Assembly: GCF_033100395.1 (NCBI RefSeq)
Contig: NZ_JAWLVJ010000013.1
Coordinates: forward strand, 66,288 to 130,287
Direction of reading: 5' to 3'
DNA from: Terasakiella sp033100395
GTDB taxonomy: Bacteria; Pseudomonadota; Alphaproteobacteria; Rhodospirillales; Terasakiellaceae
Length of the DNA: 64,000 nt
The position numbers were made by a program, and so were the translations under genes. The notes beneath the pieces are model-generated. The model searched no databases. It was given only the letters and a program-made list of their open reading frames with translations, and was not told the origin of the DNA. This document shows, piece after piece, positions 23,084 through 31,929 of this stretch (position 1 is the stretch's first letter; every line of letters begins with the position of its first letter).

Positions 23084-24865
23084 ATGGATTATCTTCTGAA
23101 TGTTGAAAAATCCGTTTCCGGTAAAAGGTGGGTGGCACGTGACTTTGATGAACGTGTCGCCATTACCTTGTCCCAGCGTTTAGGGGTCTCAGAACTGACA
23201 GGCCGTGTCATGTCGGCACGTAACGTCAATCTGGATGATGCCCAGACTTTTTTAAATCCGACACTCCGTGACCTGCTGCCTGATCCTAATCATTTCAAAG
23301 GGATGGAAGAGGCCGTCGCGCGTTTGGCGCAAGCCATTCAGGATGAAGAACTGATCGCTATTTTTGGTGATTATGATGTGGATGGTGCAACGTCATCCGC
23401 CCTCTTTCGGCGTTTCTTAAACAGTGTTGGTGCAAAATCCACCATCTATATCCCGGACCGTATGAGCGAAGGCTATGGCCCGAATTCTGAAGCGATGGAA
23501 TTGTTGCACAAACAAGGTGTCAAAGTGGTTGTCACCGTGGATTGCGGCACAACATCGTTTGAACCATTGGAAAAAGCGGCACAGCTTGGCCTGGACGTGG
23601 TGGTGGTTGATCACCATGAAGCCGAAGTCAAGCTGCCGGAATGTGTGGCGCTGATTAATCCCAAGCGCATGGATGAAGACGGTCAATATGCGCATCTGGC
23701 CGCTGTCGGCATGACCTTTATCTTTGCTGTGGGCGTTAACCGTGCCCTGCGCGAAGCAGAATGGTTCAATGATGACCGCAAAGCGCCAAATCTTTTAAAT
23801 CTGCTTGATCTGGTTGCCTTGGGTACTGTTTGTGACGTTGTGCCGCTTAAAGGGCTGAACCGTGCCTTTGTGATGCAAGGCTTAAAGGTGATGGCGAGAC
23901 GGGGGAACCCGGGCTTGGCCGCGCTTGCTGATACATCCGGTGTTAATGAAGCGCCTGAAGCCTATCATGCCGGATATATTCTGGGTCCACGTGTAAACGC
24001 TGGTGGCAGAGTGGGGGAGTCCTATCTTGGGGCGAACCTGCTATCAACCGATAATCCTGGACTGGCGGCTGAAATCGCAGCCCAGCTGGATGGATATAAT
24101 GCGGACAGGAAAGAGTTGGAACAAAACGTTCTGGATGAAGCCATTGCCCAAGTGGACGGACAGGATCATTCCAGCATTGTGATTGCTGTCGGAACCGACT
24201 GGCACCCCGGTGTCATCGGGATTGTGGCATCGCGTCTGAAAGATCGTTACAGCCTGCCAGCTTGCGTTATATCGCTTGCGGACGGGCAGGGGCATGGGTC
24301 CGGTCGATCTGTTACAGGTGTTGATCTGGGCAACACGATTATTGCAGCCCGCCAGTCAGGCTTGCTGGTCAAAGGGGGCGGTCATGCCATGGCCGCAGGC
24401 TTTACGGTGGCTGAAGATAAGTTGGAAGAATTTAAAACCTTTATGCAGGATCGTATCGGTCAGCAGATCGTGGAACAAAATGTTCAGCCGACTTATAGCT
24501 GCGACGGTGTAATTTCACCAAGCGGTGTGACACCTGCCTTGATGGAAGAGTTGGAACAGGTGGGCCCATTCGGGGCGGGCAATGCGCAGCCAAGGTTTGT
24601 GTTGGGTGATGTGAATGTGCAGCGTGCCGATGTGGTTGGACGCGATCATGTGCGCTGTTATTTGACCGACCAATTCGGTGTTCGATTAAAGGCAATTGCC
24701 TTTCGCGCGCTTGATACGGACTTGGGACAGGCCCTGTTACATCACAATGGGCAGAAGCTTCATGTAGCTGGTCGTTTGAAACTGGATACATGGGGTGGGG
24801 GCACATCTGTGCAAATGCTGATTGATGATGCAGCATTTACAAAATCTGTATCCGCTGCAACCTAG
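23084..24865 (+). CDS. recJ: Single-stranded-DNA exonuclease RecJ
   Basis: A 593-residue 5'-3' exonuclease of recombination and mismatch repair. DHH phosphoesterase motifs: FGDYDVDGATSSALF (about 91-105), TVDCGT, VVVDHHEAE, and the DHHA1 motif KGGGHAMAAGF near 430. A C-terminal OB-fold follows. Length and motif order are normal. It is last in the alaC-hom-glpX-recJ run; the tRNA-Glu genes follow after 138 bases. Confidence 0.95.
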   Translation: MDYLLNVEKSVSGKRWVARDFDERVAITLSQRLGVSELTGRVMSARNVNLDDAQTFLNPTLRDLLPDPNHFKGMEEAVARLAQAIQDEELIAIFGDYDVDGATSSALFRRFLNSVGAKSTIYIPDRMSEGYGPNSEAMELLHKQGVKVVVTVDCGTTSFEPLEKAAQLGLDVVVVDHHEAEVKLPECVALINPKRMDEDGQYAHLAAVGMTFIFAVGVNRALREAEWFNDDRKAPNLLNLLDLVALGTVCDVVPLKGLNRAFVMQGLKVMARRGNPGLAALADTSGVNEAPEAYHAGYILGPRVNAGGRVGESYLGANLLSTDNPGLAAEIAAQLDGYNADRKELEQNVLDEAIAQVDGQDHSSIVIAVGTDWHPGVIGIVASRLKDRYSLPACVISLADGQGHGSGRSVTGVDLGNTIIAARQSGLLVKGGGHAMAAGFTVAEDKLEEFKTFMQDRIGQQIVEQNVQPTYSCDGVISPSGVTPALMEELEQVGPFGAGNAQPRFVLGDVNVQRADVVGRDHVRCYLTDQFGVRLKAIAFRALDTDLGQALLHHNGQKLHVAGRLKLDTWGGGTSVQMLIDDAAFTKSVSAAT

Positions 24866-25003
24866 AACACGCATCTTTTTTAAGGTCTAACTGACTGTTT
24901 TATAAGGTTTTTGTTAGAAGATGAAAAAAAAGTGCAAAAAATGAAATTTAGGTCTTGCCAGCAGCCCAAAGCATCGTCTATAACCCCGCTCACCGACAGC
25001 GAT

Positions 25004-25079
25004 GACCCCTTCGTCTAGTGGCCTAGGACACCGCCCTTTCACGGCGGTAACACGGGTTCGAGTCCCGTAGGGGTCGCCA
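25004..25079 (+). tRNA. tRNA-Glu (anticodon TTC), copy 1
   Basis: A 76-base cloverleaf. The acceptor stem GACCCCT/AGGGGTC is fully Watson-Crick, the anticodon stem CCGCC/GGCGG encloses loop CTTTCAC with TTC at 25038-25040, the T arm is ACGGG-TTCGAGT-CCCGT, discriminator G is at 25076 and an encoded CCA is at 25077-25079. It lies 69 bases before a second tRNA-Glu. Confidence 0.97.
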
Positions 25080-25148
25080 TCACTGCTCGGTTAAGACAAG
25101 AAAAATATGGACATCTGTTCTTATTTATTTTACTTGTTTACATATTAG

Positions 25149-25224
25149 GTCTCCATCGTCTAGTGGCCTAGGACTCCGCCCTTTCACGGCGGCAACAGGG
25201 GTTCGAGTCCCCTTGGAGATGCCA
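25149..25224 (+). tRNA. tRNA-Glu (anticodon TTC), copy 2, divergent acceptor stem
   Basis: A 76-base cloverleaf sharing the whole D and anticodon arms with copy 1 but with a different acceptor (GTCTCCA/TGGAGAT) and T stem (AGGGG/CCCCT). The first acceptor pair is G-U rather than G-C. The anticodon TTC is at 25183-25185; the encoded CCA is at 25222-25224. A terminator follows. Confidence 0.95.
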
Positions 25225-25230
25225 TTTCGA

Positions 25231-25264
25231 AAAACGCTGTCATTAAGTTGGCAGCGTTTTTTAT
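25231..25264 (+). terminator. Terminator after the tRNA-Glu pair
   Basis: The stem ACGCTGTC/GGCAGCGT (one T-G wobble) encloses an eight-base loop, followed by TTTTTTATTTT. It lies seven bases beyond the CCA of the second tRNA and suggests both tRNAs are one transcript. Confidence 0.88.
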
Positions 25265-25374
25265 TTTCCGAATCAGTTTTTAGAATTGGGATAATATTGT
25301 CACCACGACAATGATTCGATTGATCTCCTTTGATTCTCATTTTAGCGTGACTAAATAAAGTTTCGGAGGTCGTT

Positions 25375-26703
25375 ATGGCATTTAATCCCCAATCAATTGT
25401 CGAATCCTTAAATGATCGTGTGAATGAGATTCTCGAAAAGTGCACATCCTGTGGTGCTTGTGTTGAGGTCTGTCCGACGCCTGCCATTGATGATCTGGAC
25501 TTCATTGATGCCAAAGAGGTCGCAAACGGTGTTCTCACCCTCTTAAAAACGGGAGAGGGACCAGCAGTTTCTGAAAGTTGGGCGGCAAGCTGTTGTGCGA
25601 GTGGGTTCTGCAAATCTGTTTGTCAAGAAGGGATCAATCCGCGCTTTATGCTGGCCATGGCAAAACGTCAGTTGAAAAAGAAAAATGCACCGGAGATTCG
25701 TAAGCAACAGGGCAAAGACAGCTTCAAGGTCATGAGCACGGGCGTGCGTCTGATATCACGTCTGCAGTTGCCGCCGGATGTGATGGGGCGGCTCAGTCCA
25801 TCGTCGCATCCGAAACGTGATGCGGCACCTGATCTGATCTTTTATACGGGCTGTAACATGCTTAAAACGCCGCACATTGGCTTGTTGTGTTTGGATGTGC
25901 TGGATCGCCTTGAAATGTCGTATGAGGTCCATGGCGGGCCTGCAAACTGTTGCGGCATTCTGCAGATGTGGTCGGGCGATGATGAAAATTCAGCCAGACA
26001 AGGTGGCAAGACCATTGATCGCTTTGCAAAGACCGGGGCGTCTGAAGTTTTATCATGGTGTCCAACCTGCGAGATCCAGTTTAACGAGAACCTGATTCCC
26101 AGCTATGCGGTTGATCACGGCAAGCCGTTTGATATGACCATGTTCCCGGTTTTTTTGGCCAAACATCTGGATCAGTTAAAAACGCATCTGAAACATCCGG
26201 TTAATAAGCGGGTGGCGTTGCATGAATATCCAGGCTCCATCGGTGTGACGGAGGCTGTCATCGAATTGTTAAGTGCAATTCCGGGGCTTGAAGTGGTTGA
26301 TCTGGGCATGCAGAAGGTCGGTTATCAATTGGCAACATTGACCAATCCTGATTTTGCGAAGAAGCATCTGGCTGGTTTCTTGAAAAAAGGGCAAGAGGCC
26401 GGGATCACGACTTTTGCAGGTGTCTATCATTCTGATCACCGTGAACTGGTGCGTCATGAACCCAGCTGGCCGTTTGAGATTGTCAATTACATGGACCTGA
26501 TTGGTCAGAGTATGGGCATTGCGCAGGATGACATGTTTAAGAAATTGCGCTTGATGCAGGATGCAGATCTGATCATTGCTGAAAGCAGGGAAGAGATTGA
26601 AGCGCACAACCTCGATATGGAAGATGTGCGTAATGTGATCGTTCAGCAGTTGCTGGGGGAAGCTTTTCTGGATAGTGACCCTGAAAAGCATCCCGTAATG
26701 TAA
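25375..26703 (+). CDS. HdrC/HdrB-like (CCG-domain) iron-sulphur protein
   Basis: A 442-residue soluble Fe-S protein. The N-terminal ferredoxin region has CTSCGACVEVCPTP and a second cysteine set CCASGFCKSVCQEG, like HdrC or GlpC. A single complete CCG motif follows (Cys in FYTGCN, then NCCGILQ, then SWCPTC), as in heterodisulphide reductase HdrB, GlpC and lactate-utilisation LutA. The second CCG repeat expected in the fold is degenerate: near GVYHSDHREL no cysteines remain. The family moves electrons or handles disulphides. No flavin partner (HdrA, GlpA, LldG) is adjacent; LldD-type lldD is two genes away. Role unknown. GGAGG precedes the ATG. Confidence 0.8.
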   Translation: MAFNPQSIVESLNDRVNEILEKCTSCGACVEVCPTPAIDDLDFIDAKEVANGVLTLLKTGEGPAVSESWAASCCASGFCKSVCQEGINPRFMLAMAKRQLKKKNAPEIRKQQGKDSFKVMSTGVRLISRLQLPPDVMGRLSPSSHPKRDAAPDLIFYTGCNMLKTPHIGLLCLDVLDRLEMSYEVHGGPANCCGILQMWSGDDENSARQGGKTIDRFAKTGASEVLSWCPTCEIQFNENLIPSYAVDHGKPFDMTMFPVFLAKHLDQLKTHLKHPVNKRVALHEYPGSIGVTEAVIELLSAIPGLEVVDLGMQKVGYQLATLTNPDFAKKHLAGFLKKGQEAGITTFAGVYHSDHRELVRHEPSWPFEIVNYMDLIGQSMGIAQDDMFKKLRLMQDADLIIAESREEIEAHNLDMEDVRNVIVQQLLGEAFLDSDPEKHPVM

Positions 26704-26712
26704 AAGCGCGAT

Positions 26713-28398
26713 TTATCCCGTTTTGACGGATTGAAGGAAGTTGCTGACTTCCTTTTTCAGGTGATCTGATTGAGATGACAGTTCATGCGACGCCGCTTCG
26801 ATCTGAACAGCCGCACTTGATGTTTCGTTGATGGTGTCAATCACGCCTTTGATATTGGTGGAAACTTCGGATGTGCCAAGGGCGGCTTGTTCCACGCTGC
26901 GGGCAATCTCATTTGTAGCTGCTGTTTGTTGTTCAACGGCGGCAGAAACGGAAGCTGTAATCCCATTCATATTCTGAATCGTGTTCCTGATGTTGCCGAT
27001 GGCGTCTGCAGACGATTGGGTGGCGTTTTGAATGTCAAAAATCTGCTGGCTGATTTCTTCCGTTGCCTTGGCTGTCTGGTTGGCAAGGTTCTTAACCTCG
27101 CTTGCCACAACCGCAAATCCTTTGCCTGCATCACCCGCGCGCGCAGCTTCGATGGTGGCGTTCAAGGCCAGAAGGTTGGTTTGGTCCGCGATATTGGTAA
27201 TCAGATTGACCACATCACCGATGCGTTGGGCTGCCGATGTCAGGCCACTGACCATCTGTGTTGTATGTTCAACTTCTTCCACAGCTTCACTTGCAATCTC
27301 GGTTGATTTGCTGACCTGCATGCTGATTTCGCGGATGGAGGCAGAAAGCTGTTCGGTGGAGGCTGCAACGGTCTGTACGTTGTTTGCAGCATTATCAGCA
27401 GCACTGGCAATCAGAGAGGATTTGTCACTCGCCTGACTGGCTGCCTTGGTCATGATGGAAGAGGAAGCTTTTAATTCATTTGAAGATTTTTCAACATGAC
27501 CGGACACACCACCGACGCTTTCTTCAAAGGAAACGGCAAGTTTATCCATGGAGGCGCGTTTCTGTTCCTCATTCAGGCGATGTTGCTCTTCCTGTTTTTG
27601 TTCAATCGCAAGCTTTTCTTCGGCTGCCTCTTTAAAGGCATCCAGACTATTTAGGATATCACCGACTTCGTTGTTTTCACGATTGTCAGGAATTTCTACG
27701 CTCAGGTCACCTTTTGCCAGTCGTTGCATAATCTCTGTTGATTTGGTCAAGGGACGGATGGAGGCGATGTTCCATCCGCCCAAAGCAACGGAGATTGCAA
27801 TCGCACCACCAAGGACGCTGAGGATCAACAGTTGGAAACCACTTGCTGTTTCATTGACAGATGCGCCGGCTTCCTTATTGAATTTTTCCTGCAGGTCGAT
27901 GAACTGGTTGATTTGGGCGAGCCATTGGATAAATAGCGGGCGAGCATTTTCCATCAGGATGGCATGTGCTTCATTCGCGTTGCCTTTGGCTTTCAGGTCA
28001 ATGATTTGATCAATGAGGGGCAGGGTCATGCGTTCGGTTTCGTTGATGCTGTCCAGGATATCTAGTTCTTCCTGGGTGTTGTCCGTGCGTCCCGCGATGA
28101 TCTGTTTCATGCGTGTGGCAGAATTGGCGTAGAAATCAGCCAGATTTTCGATCTCTTTGACCGAAGCGGCTCTTTCTTGATCCGATGTTACAAGGACCAC
28201 ATCGCGAATAGCAATGGCGCGGTCATGGACGCTGCCGCGAAAGTTGATGACAAAGCGTTGTTTGACGCTGTTGACTTCGTTGATCACACCCAGATGGGCG
28301 TTGATGGAATTGACTTCTTTAATAGCGATGAAGGACAGGGCAGCAAGGACTACCAGCATTCCTGCAAAACCGATAATAACTCGTGTTGAAATACGCAT
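26713..28398 (-). CDS. Methyl-accepting chemotaxis protein
   Basis: A 561-residue chemoreceptor. An N-terminal membrane helix (residues 5-27), a periplasmic helical sensor of about 160 residues resembling the four-helix-bundle type, a second membrane helix near 190-210, a HAMP domain (about 212-265) and a long cytoplasmic coiled coil with the conserved hairpin tip (GKGFAVVASEVKNLA). No C-terminal CheR/CheB docking pentapeptide. The ligand cannot be predicted. It converges on the Fe-S protein with nine bases between stop codons and shares the 278-base upstream region with lldD. Confidence 0.93.
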   Translation of the reverse strand: MRISTRVIIGFAGMLVVLAALSFIAIKEVNSINAHLGVINEVNSVKQRFVINFRGSVHDRAIAIRDVVLVTSDQERAASVKEIENLADFYANSATRMKQIIAGRTDNTQEELDILDSINETERMTLPLIDQIIDLKAKGNANEAHAILMENARPLFIQWLAQINQFIDLQEKFNKEAGASVNETASGFQLLILSVLGGAIAISVALGGWNIASIRPLTKSTEIMQRLAKGDLSVEIPDNRENNEVGDILNSLDAFKEAAEEKLAIEQKQEEQHRLNEEQKRASMDKLAVSFEESVGGVSGHVEKSSNELKASSSIMTKAASQASDKSSLIASAADNAANNVQTVAASTEQLSASIREISMQVSKSTEIASEAVEEVEHTTQMVSGLTSAAQRIGDVVNLITNIADQTNLLALNATIEAARAGDAGKGFAVVASEVKNLANQTAKATEEISQQIFDIQNATQSSADAIGNIRNTIQNMNGITASVSAAVEQQTAATNEIARSVEQAALGTSEVSTNIKGVIDTINETSSAAVQIEAASHELSSQSDHLKKEVSNFLQSVKTG

Positions 28399-28518
28399 GA
28401 CACACTCCAGATTTAATGCACCACAAAGGTAGCGGGTTGAGGAATGAGAATGAAATCAAGTGCGATAAACATAATGTGAGAAACTGTGTGAAGTGGTTCA
28501 CATAGAATAAGATGCACA

Positions 28519-28632
28519 TACCAATTTATGCATAAGTGGAAAATTGGTAACCAAAATCTCAAGGAATCCGAAGAAATGAACGCTATATTATGTAAATTTA
28601 TAAAATTGGTAAAATAACTTGACCAAAATTTA
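28519..28632. promoter_or_regulatory. Repeated TTGGT/ACCAA boxes upstream of lldD
   Basis: A near-perfect dyad AAAATTGGTAACCAAAA is at 28540-28556. A second, wider dyad pairs AAAATTGGT (28602-28610) with GACCAAAATTT (28621-28631), and an ACCAATTT half-site is at 28520-28527. TTGGT-ACCAA dyads are typical operators of GntR/FadR-type regulators such as LldR. No such regulator gene is adjacent. Confidence 0.5.
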
Positions 28633-28676
28633 CCATTCTGTCATTTCTCTATGCATGAAATAACAGGAGAGAACCG

Positions 28677-29816
28677 ATGCGTCTGAAGAATTGCCATAAC
28701 TTTAAAGATTTTCGCGAACTTGCACGTCGTCGTCTGCCGGGGCCGATCTTTAATTATATTGATGGGGCTGCGGATGATGAGGTGACGCATCGCAAGAATA
28801 CCTCCAGCTTTGAAAATGTTGACCTGGTCCCAAATGTCCTTCGTGGTGTAGACGAAGTTGACATGTCGGTTGAAGTTCTGGGCCAGAAGATCGATATGCC
28901 TATCTATTGTTCCCCAACGGCATTGCAGCGTCTGTTCCACCATCAGGGGGAACGGGCTGTGGCGGCTGCAGCTGAAAAATATGGCACCATGTTCGGGGTA
29001 TCCTCGCTTGGGACCGTCAGTCTGGAAGAGGTCCGCAAGAAACATAAGAACCCGCAGGTCTACCAGTTTTACTTCCATAAAGACCGTGGCCTGAACAAAG
29101 CCATGATGCAGCGCGCGAAAGAGGCAGGCGTTGAAGTGATGATGCTGACCGTAGACAGTATCACAGGCGGTAACCGCGAACGCGATTTGCGCACAGGTTT
29201 TTCCATTCCGTTTCGTCTGACGTTGGGCGGCATGATCCAATTTGCCATTAAACCAGCATGGGGGATCAATTATGTCACCCATGAAGGTTTCAAACTGCCG
29301 CAACTGGAAGAACATATCGACATGAGCGGTGGCGCAGCCTCCATCGGGCGTTATTTCACCGAGATGCTGGACCCGACCATGAATTGGCAAGATATCGAAG
29401 ATATGGTTGCTGAATGGGATGGTCAGTTCTGCTTGAAAGGCGTGATGGCCCCGGAAGATGCAAAACAGGCGGCCTCCATCGGCTGTACAGGTGTTGTGCT
29501 GTCAAACCATGGGGGGCGTCAGCTGGATGGGTCTCGCACTGCCTTTGATGCGTTGGGTGAAGTGGTTGATGCTGCAGGCGACAAGCTGGATGTCATGATG
29601 GATGGCGGTGTGCAGCGTGGAACCCACGTTTTGAAAGCTTTGTCTATGGGCGCAAAAGCTGTCGGGATTGGTCGCGGGTACCTCTATCCGTTGGCCGCAG
29701 CCGGACAAAATGGTGTTGAACGTTTCCTGGAACAGATGCGTGCTGAGATCGAACGCGATATGCGCCTGATGGGTGTAAAGTCTTTGGATCAGTTGTCACG
29801 TGCGAATTTGCGTTAA
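28677..29816 (+). CDS. lldD: FMN-dependent alpha-hydroxy-acid (L-lactate) dehydrogenase
   Basis: A 379-residue TIM-barrel flavoenzyme of the LldD/glycolate oxidase family. The N-terminal FNYIDGAADDE, the FMN and substrate region PTALQRLFHHQGE, the proton-abstracting histidine in SNHGGRQLDGS, and GRGYLYPLAAAG (FMN phosphate) are all present. It probably oxidises L-lactate to pyruvate and passes electrons to quinone. Related mandelate or glycolate activity cannot be excluded. Its stop codon directly abuts the stop codon of the next, oppositely oriented gene, with no base between. Confidence 0.9.
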   Translation: MRLKNCHNFKDFRELARRRLPGPIFNYIDGAADDEVTHRKNTSSFENVDLVPNVLRGVDEVDMSVEVLGQKIDMPIYCSPTALQRLFHHQGERAVAAAAEKYGTMFGVSSLGTVSLEEVRKKHKNPQVYQFYFHKDRGLNKAMMQRAKEAGVEVMMLTVDSITGGNRERDLRTGFSIPFRLTLGGMIQFAIKPAWGINYVTHEGFKLPQLEEHIDMSGGAASIGRYFTEMLDPTMNWQDIEDMVAEWDGQFCLKGVMAPEDAKQAASIGCTGVVLSNHGGRQLDGSRTAFDALGEVVDAAGDKLDVMMDGGVQRGTHVLKALSMGAKAVGIGRGYLYPLAAAGQNGVERFLEQMRAEIERDMRLMGVKSLDQLSRANLR

Positions 29817-30485
29817 TTAGCGGGCACGCTCAATCAACTGGCCCTTACGGTTTAATGTAAAGGCATTGAATTCCACACCGACCCCTTTGCCTTCTTCGGC
29901 AGGTGGTGTGGGCACACCTGTCATGATGGACGGGGTGCGTTTATAAAGACGATAGATCAATTGTGGGAGCCAGACATCCTTGCTGGGCGGTCTGGTTGCC
30001 TGCTGTCTGAATTCTTCTTCGGTATCAAAGAAAGTGCACAGCCCGCCGCCATCGCCCTTATGGCCGAGAATGACTGAAAGCGGATAACCCGGATGGTCCA
30101 GAAATTCAAACCCTTCACGAAGGGTGATGTCGTCACCTGCCTGTTCAATGACGATACATTGCGGCACGGTGTCATCCCATTTGGTTTCAGCAACACAGGA
30201 TGCAGCAACACAACGTGCACCGTCCAGTCCGGCGCTGTCGTCCCAATTGGGGTCAAACACTTTTTCAATGGATGTGATGGAGGCTTTTAAACACAGTTCA
30301 CGCGCATTTTTGGGCGTTTCCTGTTTTTCTTCGGCTTCTTTTTTAATGCGTTCCTTGATCGGATAGATGAAGCCATTTGCCGCATTGTCAAACTGTGCAG
30401 GCGTTGAATAGAAAAAACCATAGCCCGTCCCATCAAGTCGCTTGATGAAGATGACTTCGGGATGTTCTAGATCAACGCCTGTCAC
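29817..30485 (-). CDS. Conserved-looking hypothetical protein
   Basis: A 222-residue soluble protein of no family I recognise. It is acidic in the middle, with no signal peptide or membrane segment, and contains scattered cysteines (LCLKAS, ARCVAASC, QCIVIE, GLCTFF). It lies 17 bases after a parvulin gene in the same direction, so it is probably in an operon with it. Strand bias and codon use look like those of neighbouring genes, supporting a real gene. Confidence 0.65.
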   Translation of the reverse strand: MTGVDLEHPEVIFIKRLDGTGYGFFYSTPAQFDNAANGFIYPIKERIKKEAEEKQETPKNARELCLKASITSIEKVFDPNWDDSAGLDGARCVAASCVAETKWDDTVPQCIVIEQAGDDITLREGFEFLDHPGYPLSVILGHKGDGGGLCTFFDTEEEFRQQATRPPSKDVWLPQLIYRLYKRTPSIMTGVPTPPAEEGKGVGVEFNAFTLNRKGQLIERAR

Positions 30486-30502
30486 AATGAACCTCGAAAG
30501 GA

Positions 30503-30823
30503 TTAAGCGGTACGCTGGATCAGGTGGTAACCGAAATCAGTTTCCACAACGCCGCTTGTTTCGCCAACTTCCATGTTGAAAGCTGCTTCTTCAAATTCAG
30601 GAACCATCTGGCCACGACCAAACATACCCAGGTCGCCACCGTTAGAACCGGACGGACAGTCAGAGTTGTTTTTTGCGAGATCAGCGAAATCTGCACCGCC
30701 GTCGATGTCAGCTTTCATTTTAGTGATTTGTTCCAGGGCTTCTTCTTTGGAACGTGTGGCTGTTGAGCGGGCTGAGCCAGCATACATTAACAGGATGTGG
30801 GCAGCGCCAACTTGACCTGACAT
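30503..30823 (-). CDS. Parvulin-type peptidyl-prolyl isomerase (PpiC-like)
   Basis: A 106-residue single parvulin domain. It opens with AAHILLMYAGS, continues through the FADLAKNNSDCPSGSNGGDLGMFGRGQMVPEFE-type core (here split as FADLAKNNSDCPS, GGDLGMFGRGQM) and ends in GYHLIQRT. There is no signal peptide, so it acts in the cytoplasm like E. coli PpiC. I chose the ATG at 30823, preceded by GGAG; the frame runs further upstream without family similarity. It is followed by the unknown 222-residue gene. Confidence 0.9.
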   Translation of the reverse strand: MSGQVGAAHILLMYAGSARSTATRSKEEALEQITKMKADIDGGADFADLAKNNSDCPSGSNGGDLGMFGRGQMVPEFEEAAFNMEVGETSGVVETDFGYHLIQRTA

Positions 30824-30850
30824 AGATATTCTCCAGTTACATAAAACAGA

Positions 30851-30871
30851 AGCGCCCAACCCTTGGACGCT
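30851..30871 (-). terminator. Hairpin between the 55-residue gene and the parvulin gene
   Basis: The arms AGCGCCCAA (30851-30859) and TTGGACGCT (30863-30871) pair over nine positions with one wobble. On the minus strand a TTCTGTTTT tract follows. It is a candidate weak terminator for the small upstream gene. Confidence 0.45.
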
Positions 30872-30913
30872 TTTGTCACAATCTACATCTGTCTTGCCCA
30901 AAAGGGAAGGGGG

Positions 30914-31081
30914 TTAGGCGGCTTTTTTGTCGATTTGCTCTTTCGCTTTTTCGACAACTTTCCACACGTCATTGGCTTGCAGGTTATCACGCGCCATGAT
31001 CAGGCCGACGATTGGGTCGGACATCAAGTCGTTTAATTTTGGTTCTTCACCGCGTTGTGACCATTTAGTAGTCGATAACAT
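30914..31081 (-). CDS. 55-residue hypothetical protein
   Basis: A short soluble protein beginning MLSTTKWSQRGEEP, with a predicted helical, charged second half (ARDNLQANDVWKVVEKAKEQI). The start at 31081 is chosen because the longer frame adds a basic, unlikely leader. No family is recognised. It sits between a RutR-like regulator and the parvulin gene, all on the minus strand. Moderately likely to be a real gene from its codon use and position. Confidence 0.5.
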   Translation of the reverse strand: MLSTTKWSQRGEEPKLNDLMSDPIVGLIMARDNLQANDVWKVVEKAKEQIDKKAA

Positions 31082-31238
31082 TGTTCGCGCTCCGCTGATC
31101 CTATTTTGGACTTTCTTGTTTGTTCGCCCCTGATGTAGTCCAGAACGGGTCCGGTCACATCCCCTAAACGGGTGAGGCAATCAATATATAAAGGTAGAGA
31201 CTTAATAGCGGCGTGACGTAGATCACACAAATGACAAT

Positions 31239-31868
31239 TTAATTAAGGTTGCATAAAGAAAAGATTGAACTAACGATCATATTTGCCGCTGTGTCGAAGT
31301 CTTTTTGGTCCAGCTTGTCTTTTTTCAAAACAATTTCCATCTGGGTGGAAAAGTCAGCGTAGGTCTGGGTCATGGACCAGATGAGGAAAAACATGTGCGG
31401 TACATCAACCGGGCCCATTTTACCCTGTTCGATCCAGCCGTTGATGATTTTGATTTTGGCATCCATCCAGGGATTGATGTCATCCTGTAGATGCTTTTTC
31501 AGGAAAGGTGCACCACTGATAATTTCTTTGGCAAAGATTTTAGACGCTTCAGGACGTGTGCGGGATAGATCAACCTTGGTGCGGATATAATTTTCCAACG
31601 CCTCGCGCGGGTCATGATTTTCATCAAAATCATCTGCGGCTTTCAGCCATGTGGTCAGGATGTTTTCCAGCACATGGGTATAGAGGTCTTCTTTGGTCTT
31701 GAAGTAGTAATGTAGGTTCGCTTTCGGGATGCCCGCCGCAGATGCAATTTCTGCCGTTGTGGCAGCGCCAAACCCACGCTGTGCGAAGATGACTTCTGCT
31801 GCTTTTAAAATCGCTTCTTCATTACGTTCGCGAATGCGTGAGCGTCGTTTGATTGGTTTGGCAACCAT
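31239..31868 (-). CDS. TetR-family regulator, RutR/YcdC-like
   Basis: A 209-residue repressor. The N-terminal helix-turn-helix (about 17-63: AILKAAEVIFAQRGF, TTAEIASAAGIPKANLHYYF) is near identical in style to RutR. The C-terminal ligand domain also fits the YcdC type (RPEASKIFAKEIISGAPFL, DVPHMFFLIWSMTQTYADF). RutR responds to uracil and controls pyrimidine use; no rut genes are in the window, so the ligand is uncertain. It is preceded by a HIT-family gene in the same direction, 61 bases away. Confidence 0.88.
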   Translation of the reverse strand: MVAKPIKRRSRIRERNEEAILKAAEVIFAQRGFGAATTAEIASAAGIPKANLHYYFKTKEDLYTHVLENILTTWLKAADDFDENHDPREALENYIRTKVDLSRTRPEASKIFAKEIISGAPFLKKHLQDDINPWMDAKIKIINGWIEQGKMGPVDVPHMFFLIWSMTQTYADFSTQMEIVLKKDKLDQKDFDTAANMIVSSIFSLCNLN

Positions 31869-31929
31869 GGTTTTGTGATCCCCTGTGTCTTGCTACCAAG
31901 GTTCTACTTCTTTCTACGGATATTTGCAA

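Noticed and set aside
23133..23147. TGGCAC-GTGAC-TTTG resembling a sigma-54 promoter
   Set aside because: The -12 element reads TTTG rather than TTGC, and the site is inside recJ coding sequence.
28641..29390. Long antisense frame (249 codons) opposite lldD
   Set aside because: It is explained by codon bias of lldD on the other strand; no signal or family similarity.
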